Part shown: in pieces, positions 26,129 through 35,745 of the stretch
How the letters are laid out: the number at the start of each line of letters is the position of its first letter
Position numbering within the stretch: position 1 is the stretch's first letter
From: CALZFJ01 sp964459845
Lineage (GTDB): Bacteria; Bacteroidota; Bacteroidia; Bacteroidales; Muribaculaceae
Direction of reading: 5' to 3'
Length of the DNA: 64,000 nt
Assembly (NCBI GenBank): GCA_964459845.1
Contig: CAYWOC010000003.1
Coordinates: 1 to 64,000, forward strand
Notes under the pieces: model-generated
What the model was told of the DNA's origin: nothing
Seen by the model: the letters and a program-made list of their open reading frames with translations, nothing else
Database searches by the model: none
Made by a program: the position numbers and the translations under genes

Positions 26129-26239
26129 CATCCAAGCAGCATGCATTATATAGTGCCGTTTATTGAATAAATCTGTCGTTAAGATTTGGCGACAGATTCT
26201 TCCAACAGACCTAATACAAACCATTTACTAAATTTTTAT

Positions 26240-28549
26240 ATGAAAACTCGCAAAACATTAATTTGCCTGTTTACCATATTAGCGGCTGGAATCCATCAAG
26301 CCTATGGCAAACAGGTAAAGGTGGAGTTGTCGACCAATGGCGAAAATAGCGTGCCAACCAAAGTCACACTATTCCAAGATTCTGCGGTAGTGGCAAGCCA
26401 GTCGTTTCACAGCCTCAAATTTGCCCTACCAGATGTGGCTTTCAACAAATTGCGACTTGACGCACAAAACTACAAAAGTGTGACATTGCACCACAATTCC
26501 ACAGACTCACTACTCCGCATAAGCCTTAACCGTGACACTACATTGCGCTTGAATGAAGTGGTTGTAACAGCTACAACCACTGTGAAGACAGACGGATTGA
26601 ACACCAAATTCATAAATGTGTCTAACGGCTATTTGGGCAAATTTCACTCCGGTATGGAGACTCTTGAATGGACTCCCGGACTTATGAAAATCAACGGCAT
26701 CATTTCCATTCCAGGGCGCGGCACTCCTCTCATATACATAGATAACAAGCGCATCTCCTCGCAAAAGGAGCTGAACAGCATATTGTCGGAGGACATATCG
26801 TCAATAGAGATTATACGCGAGCCTGGAGGTGAGTATCCTCCTGGAACGACATCTGTCATCCGAATTAAAATGAAAAAACATCTGCAAGACTTCGTCACGT
26901 TGTCGCCACGAGTAAGCTACACGCAGCACAGCCACAATTCCGGATTTACTACATCTTTGAATTCCGATTTCAAATTCAACAAATTTTCTGGCACGCTCTC
27001 GGCTGACTACAGCCATGGAGGGAGTCGTCCTTCAAGCACATCGAACACTGTCATATTCGACTCCGACACTAAGATGCCTAAGGAAGAATACAACTCGGCA
27101 ACATACAATAAGTATCGCAGTAATGATGTGCAAATTTTTGCCGGCATAAGCTTCGACATCAATTCCAAGTCGAGATTGCAGGCTCAGTATTCAGGCGTTT
27201 TTAATCACGGCAAAACCCGCACCAAGACACAACTCGAAACACTGCCCCCCAACCATGCGCTCCAATCCTACACCGAGCGCATACACTTAACCAATCATTT
27301 CCACAACGCAGGACTGGGATATTATCTTGAGACAGAAAAGACTTCTTTTTCAATCCGCGCCTCCTACAACGACATTGAACGAGACAACGACAACTACATC
27401 TTCAATGCCGCATCATCCGATAATCCTGCCATAATATCCAACCCCGCCCGCTACAAGGCTTGGCTCTCATACGCCGAACTAACACAAGAGCTTGGTAATG
27501 GCACTCTGACAGCCGGGTACACTGCTACGCATTCCTCAAATGCCAACAATTATATCTCCGACAATGTTGGCAAAATTGTAGATGCTACCAATATTGTGTT
27601 TTCTGGATATATGTCATATTCCCATAATATCAAAAAGGTGAATTTACGTGGGGGATTGGCATACACCTATGATTATCTTAAGTGCAGTCAGACCGACATT
27701 GAGCCGTTCAGCAAACGCTACAACATGGTTAATCCATCGGCTTCCATTAAGTGGAACATAAAAGACAAGAGCTTGACACTTAGTTATTCGCGCACAGGAT
27801 ACGCTCCTCAATATTATGAACTTAATCCGAATGTTGAATTTATCGACTCACTGAATTACTACGTCGGGAATCTGAATTTGGACTATTCTAAAAGCAATTA
27901 TCTGACACTCAGTTTCGGCTCATGGAAAGATTTCACATCGTCTCTTGAATACGCATGGAACAACAACTCAGTTGTTGACAGCTACGCACAATACGAAACG
28001 AAGCAAAATGCTATTCTCACACGACCTCTTAACGGAGGACATTTTAAGAAAGTTGATTTCGACATCACTTATAATTTATGGCAACGCAAATTTAATGTCT
28101 ATGCCTCATCAATCTTCTCATTCTCAAAAAATAAGTATCCTGTTTTTAGCAGTACGGATACAAAAAAACAATTTTCATGGATGCTTATGCTGAATGCAAG
28201 ATATACAATAGCAGGGAAATATAACATCTTCACCAACAGTTGGTACAAAACACCCTACCAATATGGCAATATGCACATCGGACATACTTTAGGAGTGAAT
28301 TTGGGCGCATCCTCATCATTCTTAAAAGGCAAACTGAAAGTGTCTTTAACGTGCTACGACATATTCAATAATACAGTGAGTCCATCAAGCTCACGAATAT
28401 TCTCTAACAACGTGATGCGCTACTCTAAATTCAATTACGACGGAAGATGCGTAACTCTGTCCATCTCCTATACATTCAACAAAGTGAAAACAACATTCGA
28501 GCGCGATGACAGCTACGACAACTATACACGTCGTACCGAAAGCCGGTAA
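26240..28549 (+). CDS. TonB-dependent receptor-like outer-membrane barrel
   Basis: From ATG 26240 the protein has 769 residues and a signal peptide (TLICLFTILAAGIHQAYG). Residues about 20-100 look like a degenerate carboxypeptidase-like domain. A plug follows (LNEVVVTATTTVKT, then ETLEWTPGLMKINGIISIPG and PLIYIDNKRI), and the rest is beta-barrel. It resembles the OMP_b-brl_3 group, which lacks a SusD partner; none is present here. Ligand unknown. It closes the sigma/anti-sigma cluster after a 111-nt gap. Confidence 0.85.
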   Translation: MKTRKTLICLFTILAAGIHQAYGKQVKVELSTNGENSVPTKVTLFQDSAVVASQSFHSLKFALPDVAFNKLRLDAQNYKSVTLHHNSTDSLLRISLNRDTTLRLNEVVVTATTTVKTDGLNTKFINVSNGYLGKFHSGMETLEWTPGLMKINGIISIPGRGTPLIYIDNKRISSQKELNSILSEDISSIEIIREPGGEYPPGTTSVIRIKMKKHLQDFVTLSPRVSYTQHSHNSGFTTSLNSDFKFNKFSGTLSADYSHGGSRPSSTSNTVIFDSDTKMPKEEYNSATYNKYRSNDVQIFAGISFDINSKSRLQAQYSGVFNHGKTRTKTQLETLPPNHALQSYTERIHLTNHFHNAGLGYYLETEKTSFSIRASYNDIERDNDNYIFNAASSDNPAIISNPARYKAWLSYAELTQELGNGTLTAGYTATHSSNANNYISDNVGKIVDATNIVFSGYMSYSHNIKKVNLRGGLAYTYDYLKCSQTDIEPFSKRYNMVNPSASIKWNIKDKSLTLSYSRTGYAPQYYELNPNVEFIDSLNYYVGNLNLDYSKSNYLTLSFGSWKDFTSSLEYAWNNNSVVDSYAQYETKQNAILTRPLNGGHFKKVDFDITYNLWQRKFNVYASSIFSFSKNKYPVFSSTDTKKQFSWMLMLNARYTIAGKYNIFTNSWYKTPYQYGNMHIGHTLGVNLGASSSFLKGKLKVSLTCYDIFNNTVSPSSSRIFSNNVMRYSKFNYDGRCVTLSISYTFNKVKTTFERDDSYDNYTRRTESR

Positions 28550-28704
28550 TAGCACTCATTTTTTCGCAAGCATAAATACCTATACAACAAACACATATGT
28601 CCGCCAAGGGCTTATACATCAAAAAAGTCAGATTTTTTTTTGGCATTTAAGTCCTTATTTTTCAAAAATTATTTGTAACTTTGCAATCGCAAACGCAAAA
28701 GAAT

Positions 28705-28778
28705 GGCTCATTAGCTCAACTGAATAGAGCATCTGACTACGGATCAGAAGGTTACAGGTTTGAATCCTGTATGAGTCA
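28705..28778 (+). tRNA. tRNA-Arg(ACG)
   Basis: A 74-nt cloverleaf with acceptor GGCTCAT/ATGAGTC, anticodon stem TCTGA/TCAGA, loop CTACGGA (anticodon ACG, presumably edited to ICG) and discriminator A. A -7 box TAACTTTG lies at 28676-28683. Confidence 0.96.
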
Positions 28779-28788
28779 CACTCATAGT

Positions 28789-28822
28789 AAAAAGCAGTAA
28801 TCACTTTGGTTGCTGCTTTTTT
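28789..28822 (+). terminator. Terminator of tRNA-Arg
   Basis: AAAGCAGTAA (28791-28800) pairs with the TTGCTGCTTT arm ending at 28819, and a T run follows. Confidence 0.75.
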
Positions 28823-28852
28823 GATTTAAAAACTTTTTATCACACTTATGTT

Positions 28853-29740
28853 ATGATTGACATCTGTTGCATAGGGCATATCACCCTTGACAAAATTATA
28901 ACTCCCACCCGCACCGCTTATCTCAACGGCGGAACTTCCTACTATTTTGCACATGGCATAAACAAGCTGCCACACGATGTCAGTTTCAAGCTGGTGACAT
29001 CACTTGCTGAAAGTGAAATGGGCGCAGTTAAGGAAATGCGCAAACAAAACATAGATGTAGATGTCGTTCCAAGCAGGAAAACAGTCTATTTTGAAAACAA
29101 ATATGGCGAGAACATGAACAACCGCACTCAGCGAGTGCTTGCTAAAGCCGATGCTTTCTCTGTCAAAAGCCTCGATGGAGTACGCGCTAAGTTCATCCAC
29201 CTCGGCAGTCTGCTTGCCGACGACTTCTCTACCGATGTAATAAAGTATCTGTCAGACAAAGGCACCCTATCGGTCGATGCGCAAGGATTTTTGCGATATG
29301 TGGATGGCGTGAATGTGTATCCATGCAACTGGGAAGACAAAATTGAAGCACTGAAATATATCGACATTCTGAAAGTGAATGAACACGAGATAGAGTCGCT
29401 GACCGGATATGCCGACCTGCATCAAGCAGCCCGCAAGCTGTCGGAATGGGGAGTAAATGAAGTGCTTATGACACTGGGCAGTTATGGCTCAGTAATTTAC
29501 GTCAACGGGAAATTCTACGAGATTCCAGCATATCGTCCCACTGCTCTCGTCGATGCCACAGGATGCGGTGACACCTATGCCACAGGCTACCTGTATATGC
29601 GCAGCAAGGGGGCATCTTATGAGGAAGCTGGCAAATTTGCTGCTGCAATGTCCACCATCAAGCTCCAGCAGACAGGTCCTTTCAACAAGACCATCGAAGA
29701 TATTTACAAAGTTATAGCCGACAACAATCTCTTAGACTAA
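28853..29740 (+). CDS. PfkB-family sugar/nucleoside kinase
   Basis: The 295-residue ribokinase-fold enzyme has the N-terminal NGGTSYYFAHG substrate loop and the catalytic DATGCGDTYATGY box (second PfkB signature; the usual GAGD is GCGD here, with the base aspartate kept). The substrate cannot be read from sequence. The purine permease gene follows by 14 nt, which suggests a nucleoside such as inosine or adenosine. Confidence 0.85.
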   Translation: MIDICCIGHITLDKIITPTRTAYLNGGTSYYFAHGINKLPHDVSFKLVTSLAESEMGAVKEMRKQNIDVDVVPSRKTVYFENKYGENMNNRTQRVLAKADAFSVKSLDGVRAKFIHLGSLLADDFSTDVIKYLSDKGTLSVDAQGFLRYVDGVNVYPCNWEDKIEALKYIDILKVNEHEIESLTGYADLHQAARKLSEWGVNEVLMTLGSYGSVIYVNGKFYEIPAYRPTALVDATGCGDTYATGYLYMRSKGASYEEAGKFAAAMSTIKLQQTGPFNKTIEDIYKVIADNNLLD

Positions 29741-29754
29741 ACATAAATCAAATT

Positions 29755-31068
29755 ATGAGCCCAACTTTAGAAAAACTTTTCGGCTTCACATCCACGAAGC
29801 ACAGTGTCAAAACCGAGGTGATGGCAGGAATCACCACTTTTCTTACAATGGCATATATTCTTGCCGTGAATCCGAGCATTTTCTCCAGCCTCGCATCAAT
29901 GGGGATGGACACTAATGCCGTTTTCACTTCCACAGCACTCGCAGCCATAGTGGGAACTCTCGCCATGGCTTTATATGCAAAAAAACCTTTCGGACTTGCT
30001 CCCGGAATGGGCCTCAACGCATTTTTTGTGTTCACCGTTTGTCTCGGCATGGGATACACTTGGCAATTCGCCCTCACCGCAATTCTTATCGAGGGATTTA
30101 TCTTTGTTGTCTTGACAATCACTCGCATTCGCACCCTTATCGTCGATGCCATTCCTGCCACAATAAAACGAGCCATAGGAGCTGGCATCGGACTGTTTAT
30201 AGCTTTTATAGGTCTAAAAAATGCCGGCATTGTAATCGACAACTCGGCTACACTTGTTTCAATCGGCGATATGGCGCATGGCACTGCCCTTCTCGGAATG
30301 ACAGGAATTTTAATCACATCTGTGATGATAATAAAGAAAGTACCCGGTTCTCTGCTTATCGGTATCCTTGTCACAGCCATCATTGGCATACCTATGGGCA
30401 TCACCCATTTCAATGGAATAATCGACACTCCGCCATCGGTGGCACCTATATTCTGCAAGTTTGAGTGGCACAACATTTTCACCATAGATATGCTCATCGT
30501 AGTGTTCACATTCCTGTTCATTGATATGTTTGATACGATGGGAACACTTGTCGGAGTATGCACCAAAGCCGGAATGATGCGTGAAGATGGACGTATACCA
30601 GGATTAAACAAGGCTTTTATGGCTGACGCAATAGCCACAATGGCTGGCGCATGTTTGGGAGCAAGCACAACTACCACCTATGTCGAAAGCGCATCGGGAG
30701 TGGCACAAGGAGGTCGCACCGGGCTCACGGCATTCACAACAGCCGTTTGCTTTGCTGTTGCCCTATTCTTTGCCCCGATATTTCTTGCGATACCATCGGC
30801 AGCAACGACACCGGTACTCGTAATAGTAGGACTGTTCATGCTGTCGCCAATAAAGGACATAGACCTCAACAACTTTGCGGAATCAATACCGGCATTCATT
30901 ACCATAATTATGATGCCGCTCACCTACAGCATATCCGACGGCATATTATGCGGCATAATCTCCTATGTAGCCATCAATATGCTGTGCCGGAACTGGAAGA
31001 AGCTGAACACCACACTATACATTCTCGCAGCCCTCTTCATGATGAAATACATCTGCCTATCAGCATAA
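29755..31068 (+). CDS. NCS2-family purine permease (AzgA-like)
   Basis: The 437-residue inner-membrane transporter has about 12-14 hydrophobic segments. The start MSPTLEKLFGF and the blocks GITTFLTMAYILAVNP, GLAPGMGLNAFF, DMFDTMGTLVGV and TTTYVESASGVAQGGRTGL define the adenine/guanine/hypoxanthine proton symporters. The 14-nt spacing from the PfkB kinase gene points to an uptake-plus-phosphorylation unit for purine salvage. A bidirectional hairpin (31167-31200) lies downstream. Confidence 0.92.
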   Translation: MSPTLEKLFGFTSTKHSVKTEVMAGITTFLTMAYILAVNPSIFSSLASMGMDTNAVFTSTALAAIVGTLAMALYAKKPFGLAPGMGLNAFFVFTVCLGMGYTWQFALTAILIEGFIFVVLTITRIRTLIVDAIPATIKRAIGAGIGLFIAFIGLKNAGIVIDNSATLVSIGDMAHGTALLGMTGILITSVMIIKKVPGSLLIGILVTAIIGIPMGITHFNGIIDTPPSVAPIFCKFEWHNIFTIDMLIVVFTFLFIDMFDTMGTLVGVCTKAGMMREDGRIPGLNKAFMADAIATMAGACLGASTTTTYVESASGVAQGGRTGLTAFTTAVCFAVALFFAPIFLAIPSAATTPVLVIVGLFMLSPIKDIDLNNFAESIPAFITIIMMPLTYSISDGILCGIISYVAINMLCRNWKKLNTTLYILAALFMMKYICLSA

Positions 31069-31166
31069 CCTTGCGGCATCGACTGATTGGCATTCAACTC
31101 ATCTCCATCTCAATATCAAATCCAAACCGTTTGGTGTATGAGTTTACTGTGAACACTATTGAGAAC

Positions 31167-31200
31167 AACAAGGCTGGCTCCAAGCGGAACCAGCCTTGTT
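31167..31200. terminator. Bidirectional hairpin between the purine permease and asnS
   Basis: AACAAGGCTGG (31167-31177) pairs perfectly with CCAGCCTTGTT (31190-31200). It lies between two convergent genes. Confidence 0.7.
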
Positions 31201-31236
31201 TCTTACCAGCCAAAATTAAACATCAGGCTGCGGACA

Positions 31237-32631
31237 TTAGAACTCTGCATTCTTCGGTGTGCGCGGGAAAGGTATCACATCTCGAATGTTTGTCATTCCT
31301 GTAACGAACAGCACAAGGCGTTCAAATCCAAGACCGAAACCAGAATGAGGCACTGTGCCGAAGCGGCGAGTGTCGAGATACCACCACATATCTTTCATAG
31401 GTATGTGAAGCTCCTCGATACGAGCCATAAGTTTATCATAATTCTCCTCACGCTCTGAACCGCCGATAATCTCACCGATATTAGGGAACAGCACGTCCAT
31501 AGCACGCACCGTCTTACCGTCTTCGTTGAGCTTCATATAGAATGCCTTGATTTCCTTAGGATAATCAGTCAGAATAACAGGACGCTTGAAGTGTTCTTCC
31601 ACAAGGAAGCGTTCATGCTCGCTCTGCAAATCGATGCCCCATGACACTGGGAACTCGAATTTCTTGCCCGACTCCATAAGTATCTTCACACCCTCGGTGT
31701 AAGGCAGACGAACAAAGTCATTCTCCACAACAAACTTCAAGCGATTGATAAGCTCCTTGTCATACATCTGGGCAAGGAATTCAATGTCATCCTTACAGTT
31801 GTCAAGAGCATAGTTGATACAATATTTTATGAATTCTTCTGCAAGATCCATATTGTCGGCAATATCGTTGAAAGCGACCTCAGGCTCTACCATCCAAAAC
31901 TCAGCCAAGTGGCGTGGCGTATTGGAGTTTTCAGCGCGGAAAGTCGGGCCGAATGTGTAGATGCCGCCAAGCGCAGTAGCGCCAAGCTCACCCTCAAGCT
32001 GCCCAGACACTGTGAGACTTGTCTGCTTTCCAAAGAAGTCCTGTGAATAATCCACTTTGCCTTCCTCGGTGCGAGGGAGGTCGTTGAGGTCAAGTGTGGT
32101 TACTTGGAACATCGCACCTGCACCCTCACAGTCGCTCGCTGTGATAAGTGGAGTGTTCAAGTAGAAGAAGCCCTTCTCTTGGAAGAATTTATGAATGGCG
32201 AAAGCAAGTGCGCTACGCACACGAAGCACTGCACCAAACGTATTGGTGCGTGGACGCAGATGAGCCTTCTCGCGAAGGAACTCAAGTGTGTGTCCCTTCT
32301 TTTGCAACGGATACTGCTCAGGATCGGCCGTTCCGTAGATTTGGATAGTATCGGCTTGTATTTCTGATGACTGGCCTTTACCTTGCGATGCCACGAGCAA
32401 GCCTTCTACGCATAGGCTTGAGCCTGTTGTGATAGGTTTAAGCTCTTCATCCGAGAACTTCGACAAGTCGATGACAATCTGAATATTCTTAATCGTTGAG
32501 CCATCATTTAGCGCAACGAATTGCACATTCTTGTTACCGCGACGAGTTCTCACCCAACCCTTTACGCACACTTTTTGTCCGATTAGATTCGGGTCGAAGA
32601 TATCAACGATTTTAGTTCTTTTTATTCCCAT
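31237..32631 (-). CDS. asnS: Asparaginyl-tRNA synthetase
   Basis: The 464-residue class IIb synthetase has an N-terminal OB-fold anticodon domain (VKGWVRTRRGNKNVQFVAL, about 19-37) and a catalytic core with FGPTFRAENSNTPRHLAEF (motif 2) and GFGLGFERL (motif 3). The motif-2 region and lack of an insertion fit AsnRS rather than AspRS. Full length. It follows the pseudouridine synthase gene after 91 nt. Confidence 0.95.
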   Translation of the reverse strand: MGIKRTKIVDIFDPNLIGQKVCVKGWVRTRRGNKNVQFVALNDGSTIKNIQIVIDLSKFSDEELKPITTGSSLCVEGLLVASQGKGQSSEIQADTIQIYGTADPEQYPLQKKGHTLEFLREKAHLRPRTNTFGAVLRVRSALAFAIHKFFQEKGFFYLNTPLITASDCEGAGAMFQVTTLDLNDLPRTEEGKVDYSQDFFGKQTSLTVSGQLEGELGATALGGIYTFGPTFRAENSNTPRHLAEFWMVEPEVAFNDIADNMDLAEEFIKYCINYALDNCKDDIEFLAQMYDKELINRLKFVVENDFVRLPYTEGVKILMESGKKFEFPVSWGIDLQSEHERFLVEEHFKRPVILTDYPKEIKAFYMKLNEDGKTVRAMDVLFPNIGEIIGGSEREENYDKLMARIEELHIPMKDMWWYLDTRRFGTVPHSGFGLGFERLVLFVTGMTNIRDVIPFPRTPKNAEF

Positions 32632-32722
32632 AATGAAATATCTCGTAAATTCACCGAAGGCTCAATAAATACTCCACCATACGGATATTCACAGAGCCTT
32701 CAGCGTGTTAATAATCAGTTAT

Positions 32723-34138
32723 TTACTCAAATGAGCCTTGTTTTAAGAAGTTCACCTCTTCCTGCGTCAAGTATCTCCATTTTCCGCGCGACAAGTTTTT
32801 CTTTGTAAGCCCGGCGAAATATACACGGTCAAGTTTCACTACATGATAGCCAAGCGACTCAAATATGCGGCGAACCACACGGTTGCGGCCTGAGTGGATT
32901 TCAATTCCTGCCTGCTTGCGGTCGGTAGGCGAAACATAACTTACAGCATCGGCATGGATTGGTCCGTCATCAAGCTCGATTCCGTCGGCTATGCGCTGCA
33001 TATCGTCTTCCGAAATTGGCTTGTCGGTCCACACTTGATAAATCTTCTTTTTCACATATTTAGGATGTGTCAGTTTCGAAGCAAGGTCGCCATCATTGGT
33101 CAATAGAAGCACTCCTGTGGTGTTGCGGTCAAGACGGCCAACTGGATAAATGCGTTCTGTGCATGCGCCCTTCACAAGATCCATCACAGTTGTGCGACCG
33201 TTTGGATCATCACTTGTAGTCACACAATCCTTTGGCTTGTTAAGAAGCACATAGCATTTGCTTTCGAGTGTAACCACTTTATCATTATATTCAACCACAT
33301 CGTTGCGAGTAATCTTTGTTCCCAACTCCGTTACAGATTCTCCATTCACCTTTACCAAGCCCTTCTGGATTAATTCATCCGCTTCGCGACGAGAGCATAC
33401 GCCAGCATTTGCCATATATTTGTTCAAACGAATTGGTTCGTTTGGATCCACCTCTGGCAATACATATTCTATGCGCTGAGGACGTGGAGTGAAGCGCATC
33501 TGTGGACGCGGTCCTTGTGGACGGTTATTATTTCGACGTTGTTGCTGGTTACGGTTGTTGTAGCCGCCTTGGCGATTATTGTTGTAGCCTCCCTGACGAT
33601 TGTTGTTATAGCCTTGGCGATTGTTGTTATAGCCGCCCTGACGGTTGTTGTAGCCACCCTGACGATTGTTGTTGTAGCCACCTTGGCGATTGTTGTAGCC
33701 GCCATTATTATAGGTGTTGCCCTCTTGCTGCTCTTGGCTCTCATAGTTTCCTTGAGGCTGATTGTTGTAGCTGCGGCTGTAGCCCCCTTGACGGTTGTTG
33801 CCGTAGCCGCCCTGGCGGTTGTTGTAGCCACCCTGACGGTTGTTGCCGTAGCCGCCCTGGCGGTTGTTGTAGCCACCTTGACGGTTGTTGCCGTAGCCGC
33901 CTTGGCGGTTGTTGTAGCCACCCTGACGACCATATCCGCCTTGGCGATTACCATAATTTCTTTGATTGTAGTTTGATGAAGATGAGTAATCCATATCAGA
34001 GCCACCGTTATTGTTGTCCGATGCTCCCGACTGGCTATAGCTGCCCATCTCGTAGTGGCTGTCATTGTTTTCCACAATCTCGCCCTTGTTTTCTCCGATT
34101 CTTGGCCTTCTTGCCTTCTTCTCAACATTCTCGTCCAT
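32723..34138 (-). CDS. rRNA pseudouridine synthase (RsuA/RluB type) with RQGGY-repeat N-terminal arm
   Basis: The 471-residue protein has a normal enzyme in its second half: an S4 RNA-binding domain at about 236-285 (IRLNKYMANAGVCSRREADE) and a catalytic domain with GRLDRNTTG, where D337 is the nucleophile. Residues about 63-195 form a low-complexity arm of N/G/R/Q/Y, with thirteen RQGGY units and one RQGY, linked to the enzyme by an R/P/Q-rich stretch. Such arms in RNA-binding proteins promote RNA contact or condensation. The target uridine in rRNA is not predictable. The underlying DNA repeat covers about 33553-33952. Confidence 0.9.
   Translation of the reverse strand: MDENVEKKARRPRIGENKGEIVENNDSHYEMGSYSQSGASDNNNGGSDMDYSSSSNYNQRNYGNRQGGYGRQGGYNNRQGGYGNNRQGGYNNRQGGYGNNRQGGYNNRQGGYGNNRQGGYSRSYNNQPQGNYESQEQQEGNTYNNGGYNNRQGGYNNNRQGGYNNRQGGYNNNRQGYNNNRQGGYNNNRQGGYNNRNQQQRRNNNRPQGPRPQMRFTPRPQRIEYVLPEVDPNEPIRLNKYMANAGVCSRREADELIQKGLVKVNGESVTELGTKITRNDVVEYNDKVVTLESKCYVLLNKPKDCVTTSDDPNGRTTVMDLVKGACTERIYPVGRLDRNTTGVLLLTNDGDLASKLTHPKYVKKKIYQVWTDKPISEDDMQRIADGIELDDGPIHADAVSYVSPTDRKQAGIEIHSGRNRVVRRIFESLGYHVVKLDRVYFAGLTKKNLSRGKWRYLTQEEVNFLKQGSFE
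33553..33952 (-). repeat. Coding tandem repeat for the RQGGYNN arm
   Basis: About 15-24 bp degenerate units encode RQGGY plus two to four N/G residues. Synonymous differences among units show the peptide is conserved more than the DNA. Long frames on the opposite strand here are artefacts of the repeat. Confidence 0.85.
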
Positions 34139-34244
34139 AACTTTAAAAAATAAAATTGTAAATAATAAATGTTTTGCCTCTCGGCTACCAAAATTAATTA
34201 ATATATAAGGTTCTTAAAAACTCCAATTTAGTCCTTTATATTTA

Positions 34245-34327
34245 TGCATAGATAGTGCGAATCTGGCTCACAACATCAAGTTCCCTTGGACACTGCATCG
34301 ATGCGCAAATTATCTTGTGCAAATATA
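34245..34327 (-). repeat. TATCTTTGCA-bounded upstream element, copy D (diverged)
   Basis: Same 73-nt spacing between decayed boundary boxes, TATATTTGCA (34327-34318) and TATCTATGCA (34254-34245), and a near-palindrome CCAAGGGAACTTGA in the middle. It lies about 105 nt upstream of the pseudouridine synthase and points toward it. Confidence 0.55.
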
Positions 34328-34361
34328 CATAAAACTAATTTCACGATTGCAAGTTTTTCAA

Positions 34362-34391
34362 GGAAAAATTTCACAAAAGTGAAATTTTTCC
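34362..34391 (-). terminator. purB terminator
   Basis: Perfect 13-bp stem GGAAAAATTTCAC (34362-34374) / GTGAAATTTTTCC (34379-34391) around a 4-nt loop, 10 nt after the purB stop. Confidence 0.7.
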
Positions 34392-34401
34392 CAAAATGCT
34401 A

Positions 34402-35745
34402 TCAATAACCAGTATATGAGTGAGGTGTGATGGCTTTCAGCTCAGCCTTCACAGCATCGCTCACCTTCAAAGTATCAATAAATGCAGCTATGCTCTCAGC
34501 GTTCACCACACCATTGGTGCGCGTAAGTGCTTTCAGCGTCTCATATGGCTTCTCATACCCCTCACGACGGAGTATTGTCTGGATCGCCTCAGCCACCACG
34601 TTCCACATATTATCAAGATCTGCATTTATGGCTTCATCGTTAAGAATCAACTTGTTCAGTCCCTTCAATGTGCTGTGAAGCGCAATTAGCGTATGCCCCA
34701 ATGGCACTCCCACATTTCGCAGCACAGTCGAGTCGGTCAAGTCGCGCTGCAAACGCGAAATAGGCAACTTCATAGCCAAGTGCGAGAATATGGCATTTGC
34801 TATGCCAAGATTGCCCTCCGAGTTCTCGAAGTCGATAGGATTCACCTTATGAGGCATCGCCGATGAGCCTACCTCACCAGCCTTAATCTTCTGCTTGAAA
34901 TAATTCATCGATATATACTGCCATATATCTCTGTCAAGGTCAATCAATATGATGTTCACTCGCTTCAACGCATCAAACATTGCTCCGAGGTTGTCATAAT
35001 TTGATATTTGTGTGGTCCATTGTTCACGCGCTATGCCAAGTTTCTCGGTCAGGAACTTGTTGGCGAAGTTGCGCCAATCAATGTGTGGGAATGCGATGAG
35101 ATGCGCATTGAAGTTTCCTGTAGCGCCACCGAATTTTCCGCTCACCGGCACAGACTTGAGCATCTTGAGCTGTTCGGTCAAACGGTATGCAAACACTCGT
35201 ATCTCTTTTCCAAGACGCGTTGGTGATGCAGGCTGGCCATGTGTCTTGGCGAGCATAGGGATATCCTGCCATTCATCGGCATATTTATTCAGCAAATCCA
35301 CCACCTGCTGCACGAGCGGAAGATATGTCTCGTTGATAGAATCCTTCACAGCCATCGGTATAGATGTGTTGTTGATGTCTTGCGAGGTTAGACCGAAATG
35401 GATAAACTCCTTGTGAGCTTCAAGTCCGAGCTTGTCGAAATTCTCTTTAAGGAAGTATTCCACAGCTTTCACATCATGGTTGGTCACGCTCTCAATATCC
35501 TTGATGCGCTGGGCATCTTCGAGCGAAAATTCTTCATACAGACTCCTAAGTTTCGAGTAAACAGAACTGTCAATACCGCTCAACTGAGGAAGAGGAAGCT
35601 CGCACAATGCTATAAAATACTCCACTTCCACCTTTACGCGATAACGTATTAGCGCAAACTCCGAATAATAATTGTCGAGAGCCTCTGTCTTGCTCCTGTA
35701 TCTGCCATCTATAGGCGACACAGCTGTCAATGGACATAAATTCAT
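34402..35745 (-). CDS. purB: Adenylosuccinate lyase
   Basis: The 447-residue homotetrameric lyase acts twice in purine synthesis, on SAICAR and adenylosuccinate. The fumarase/aspartase-superfamily signature GSSAMPHKVNP is present, as are the catalytic region TSQDINNTSIPM and KTHGQPASPT. The length matches the longer enterobacterial-type PurB. The start MNLCPLTAVSPIDGRY is typical. It is transcribed alone, ending at a strong hairpin. Confidence 0.96.
   Translation of the reverse strand: MNLCPLTAVSPIDGRYRSKTEALDNYYSEFALIRYRVKVEVEYFIALCELPLPQLSGIDSSVYSKLRSLYEEFSLEDAQRIKDIESVTNHDVKAVEYFLKENFDKLGLEAHKEFIHFGLTSQDINNTSIPMAVKDSINETYLPLVQQVVDLLNKYADEWQDIPMLAKTHGQPASPTRLGKEIRVFAYRLTEQLKMLKSVPVSGKFGGATGNFNAHLIAFPHIDWRNFANKFLTEKLGIAREQWTTQISNYDNLGAMFDALKRVNIILIDLDRDIWQYISMNYFKQKIKAGEVGSSAMPHKVNPIDFENSEGNLGIANAIFSHLAMKLPISRLQRDLTDSTVLRNVGVPLGHTLIALHSTLKGLNKLILNDEAINADLDNMWNVVAEAIQTILRREGYEKPYETLKALTRTNGVVNAESIAAFIDTLKVSDAVKAELKAITPHSYTGY

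Noticed and set aside
29748..30677. 309-codon frame antisense to the purine permease
   Set aside because: It mirrors the codon pattern of a well-conserved transporter; repetitive I/P/M/A composition is typical of an antisense shadow.
33553..33952. CRISPR or non-coding tandem repeat
   Set aside because: Unit length and spacing follow a coding periodicity and the frame is part of a complete enzyme.
33469..34191. Long frames on both strands over the RQGGY repeat
   Set aside because: Tandem repeats keep several frames open. Only the frame continuing into the S4 and catalytic domains makes sense.
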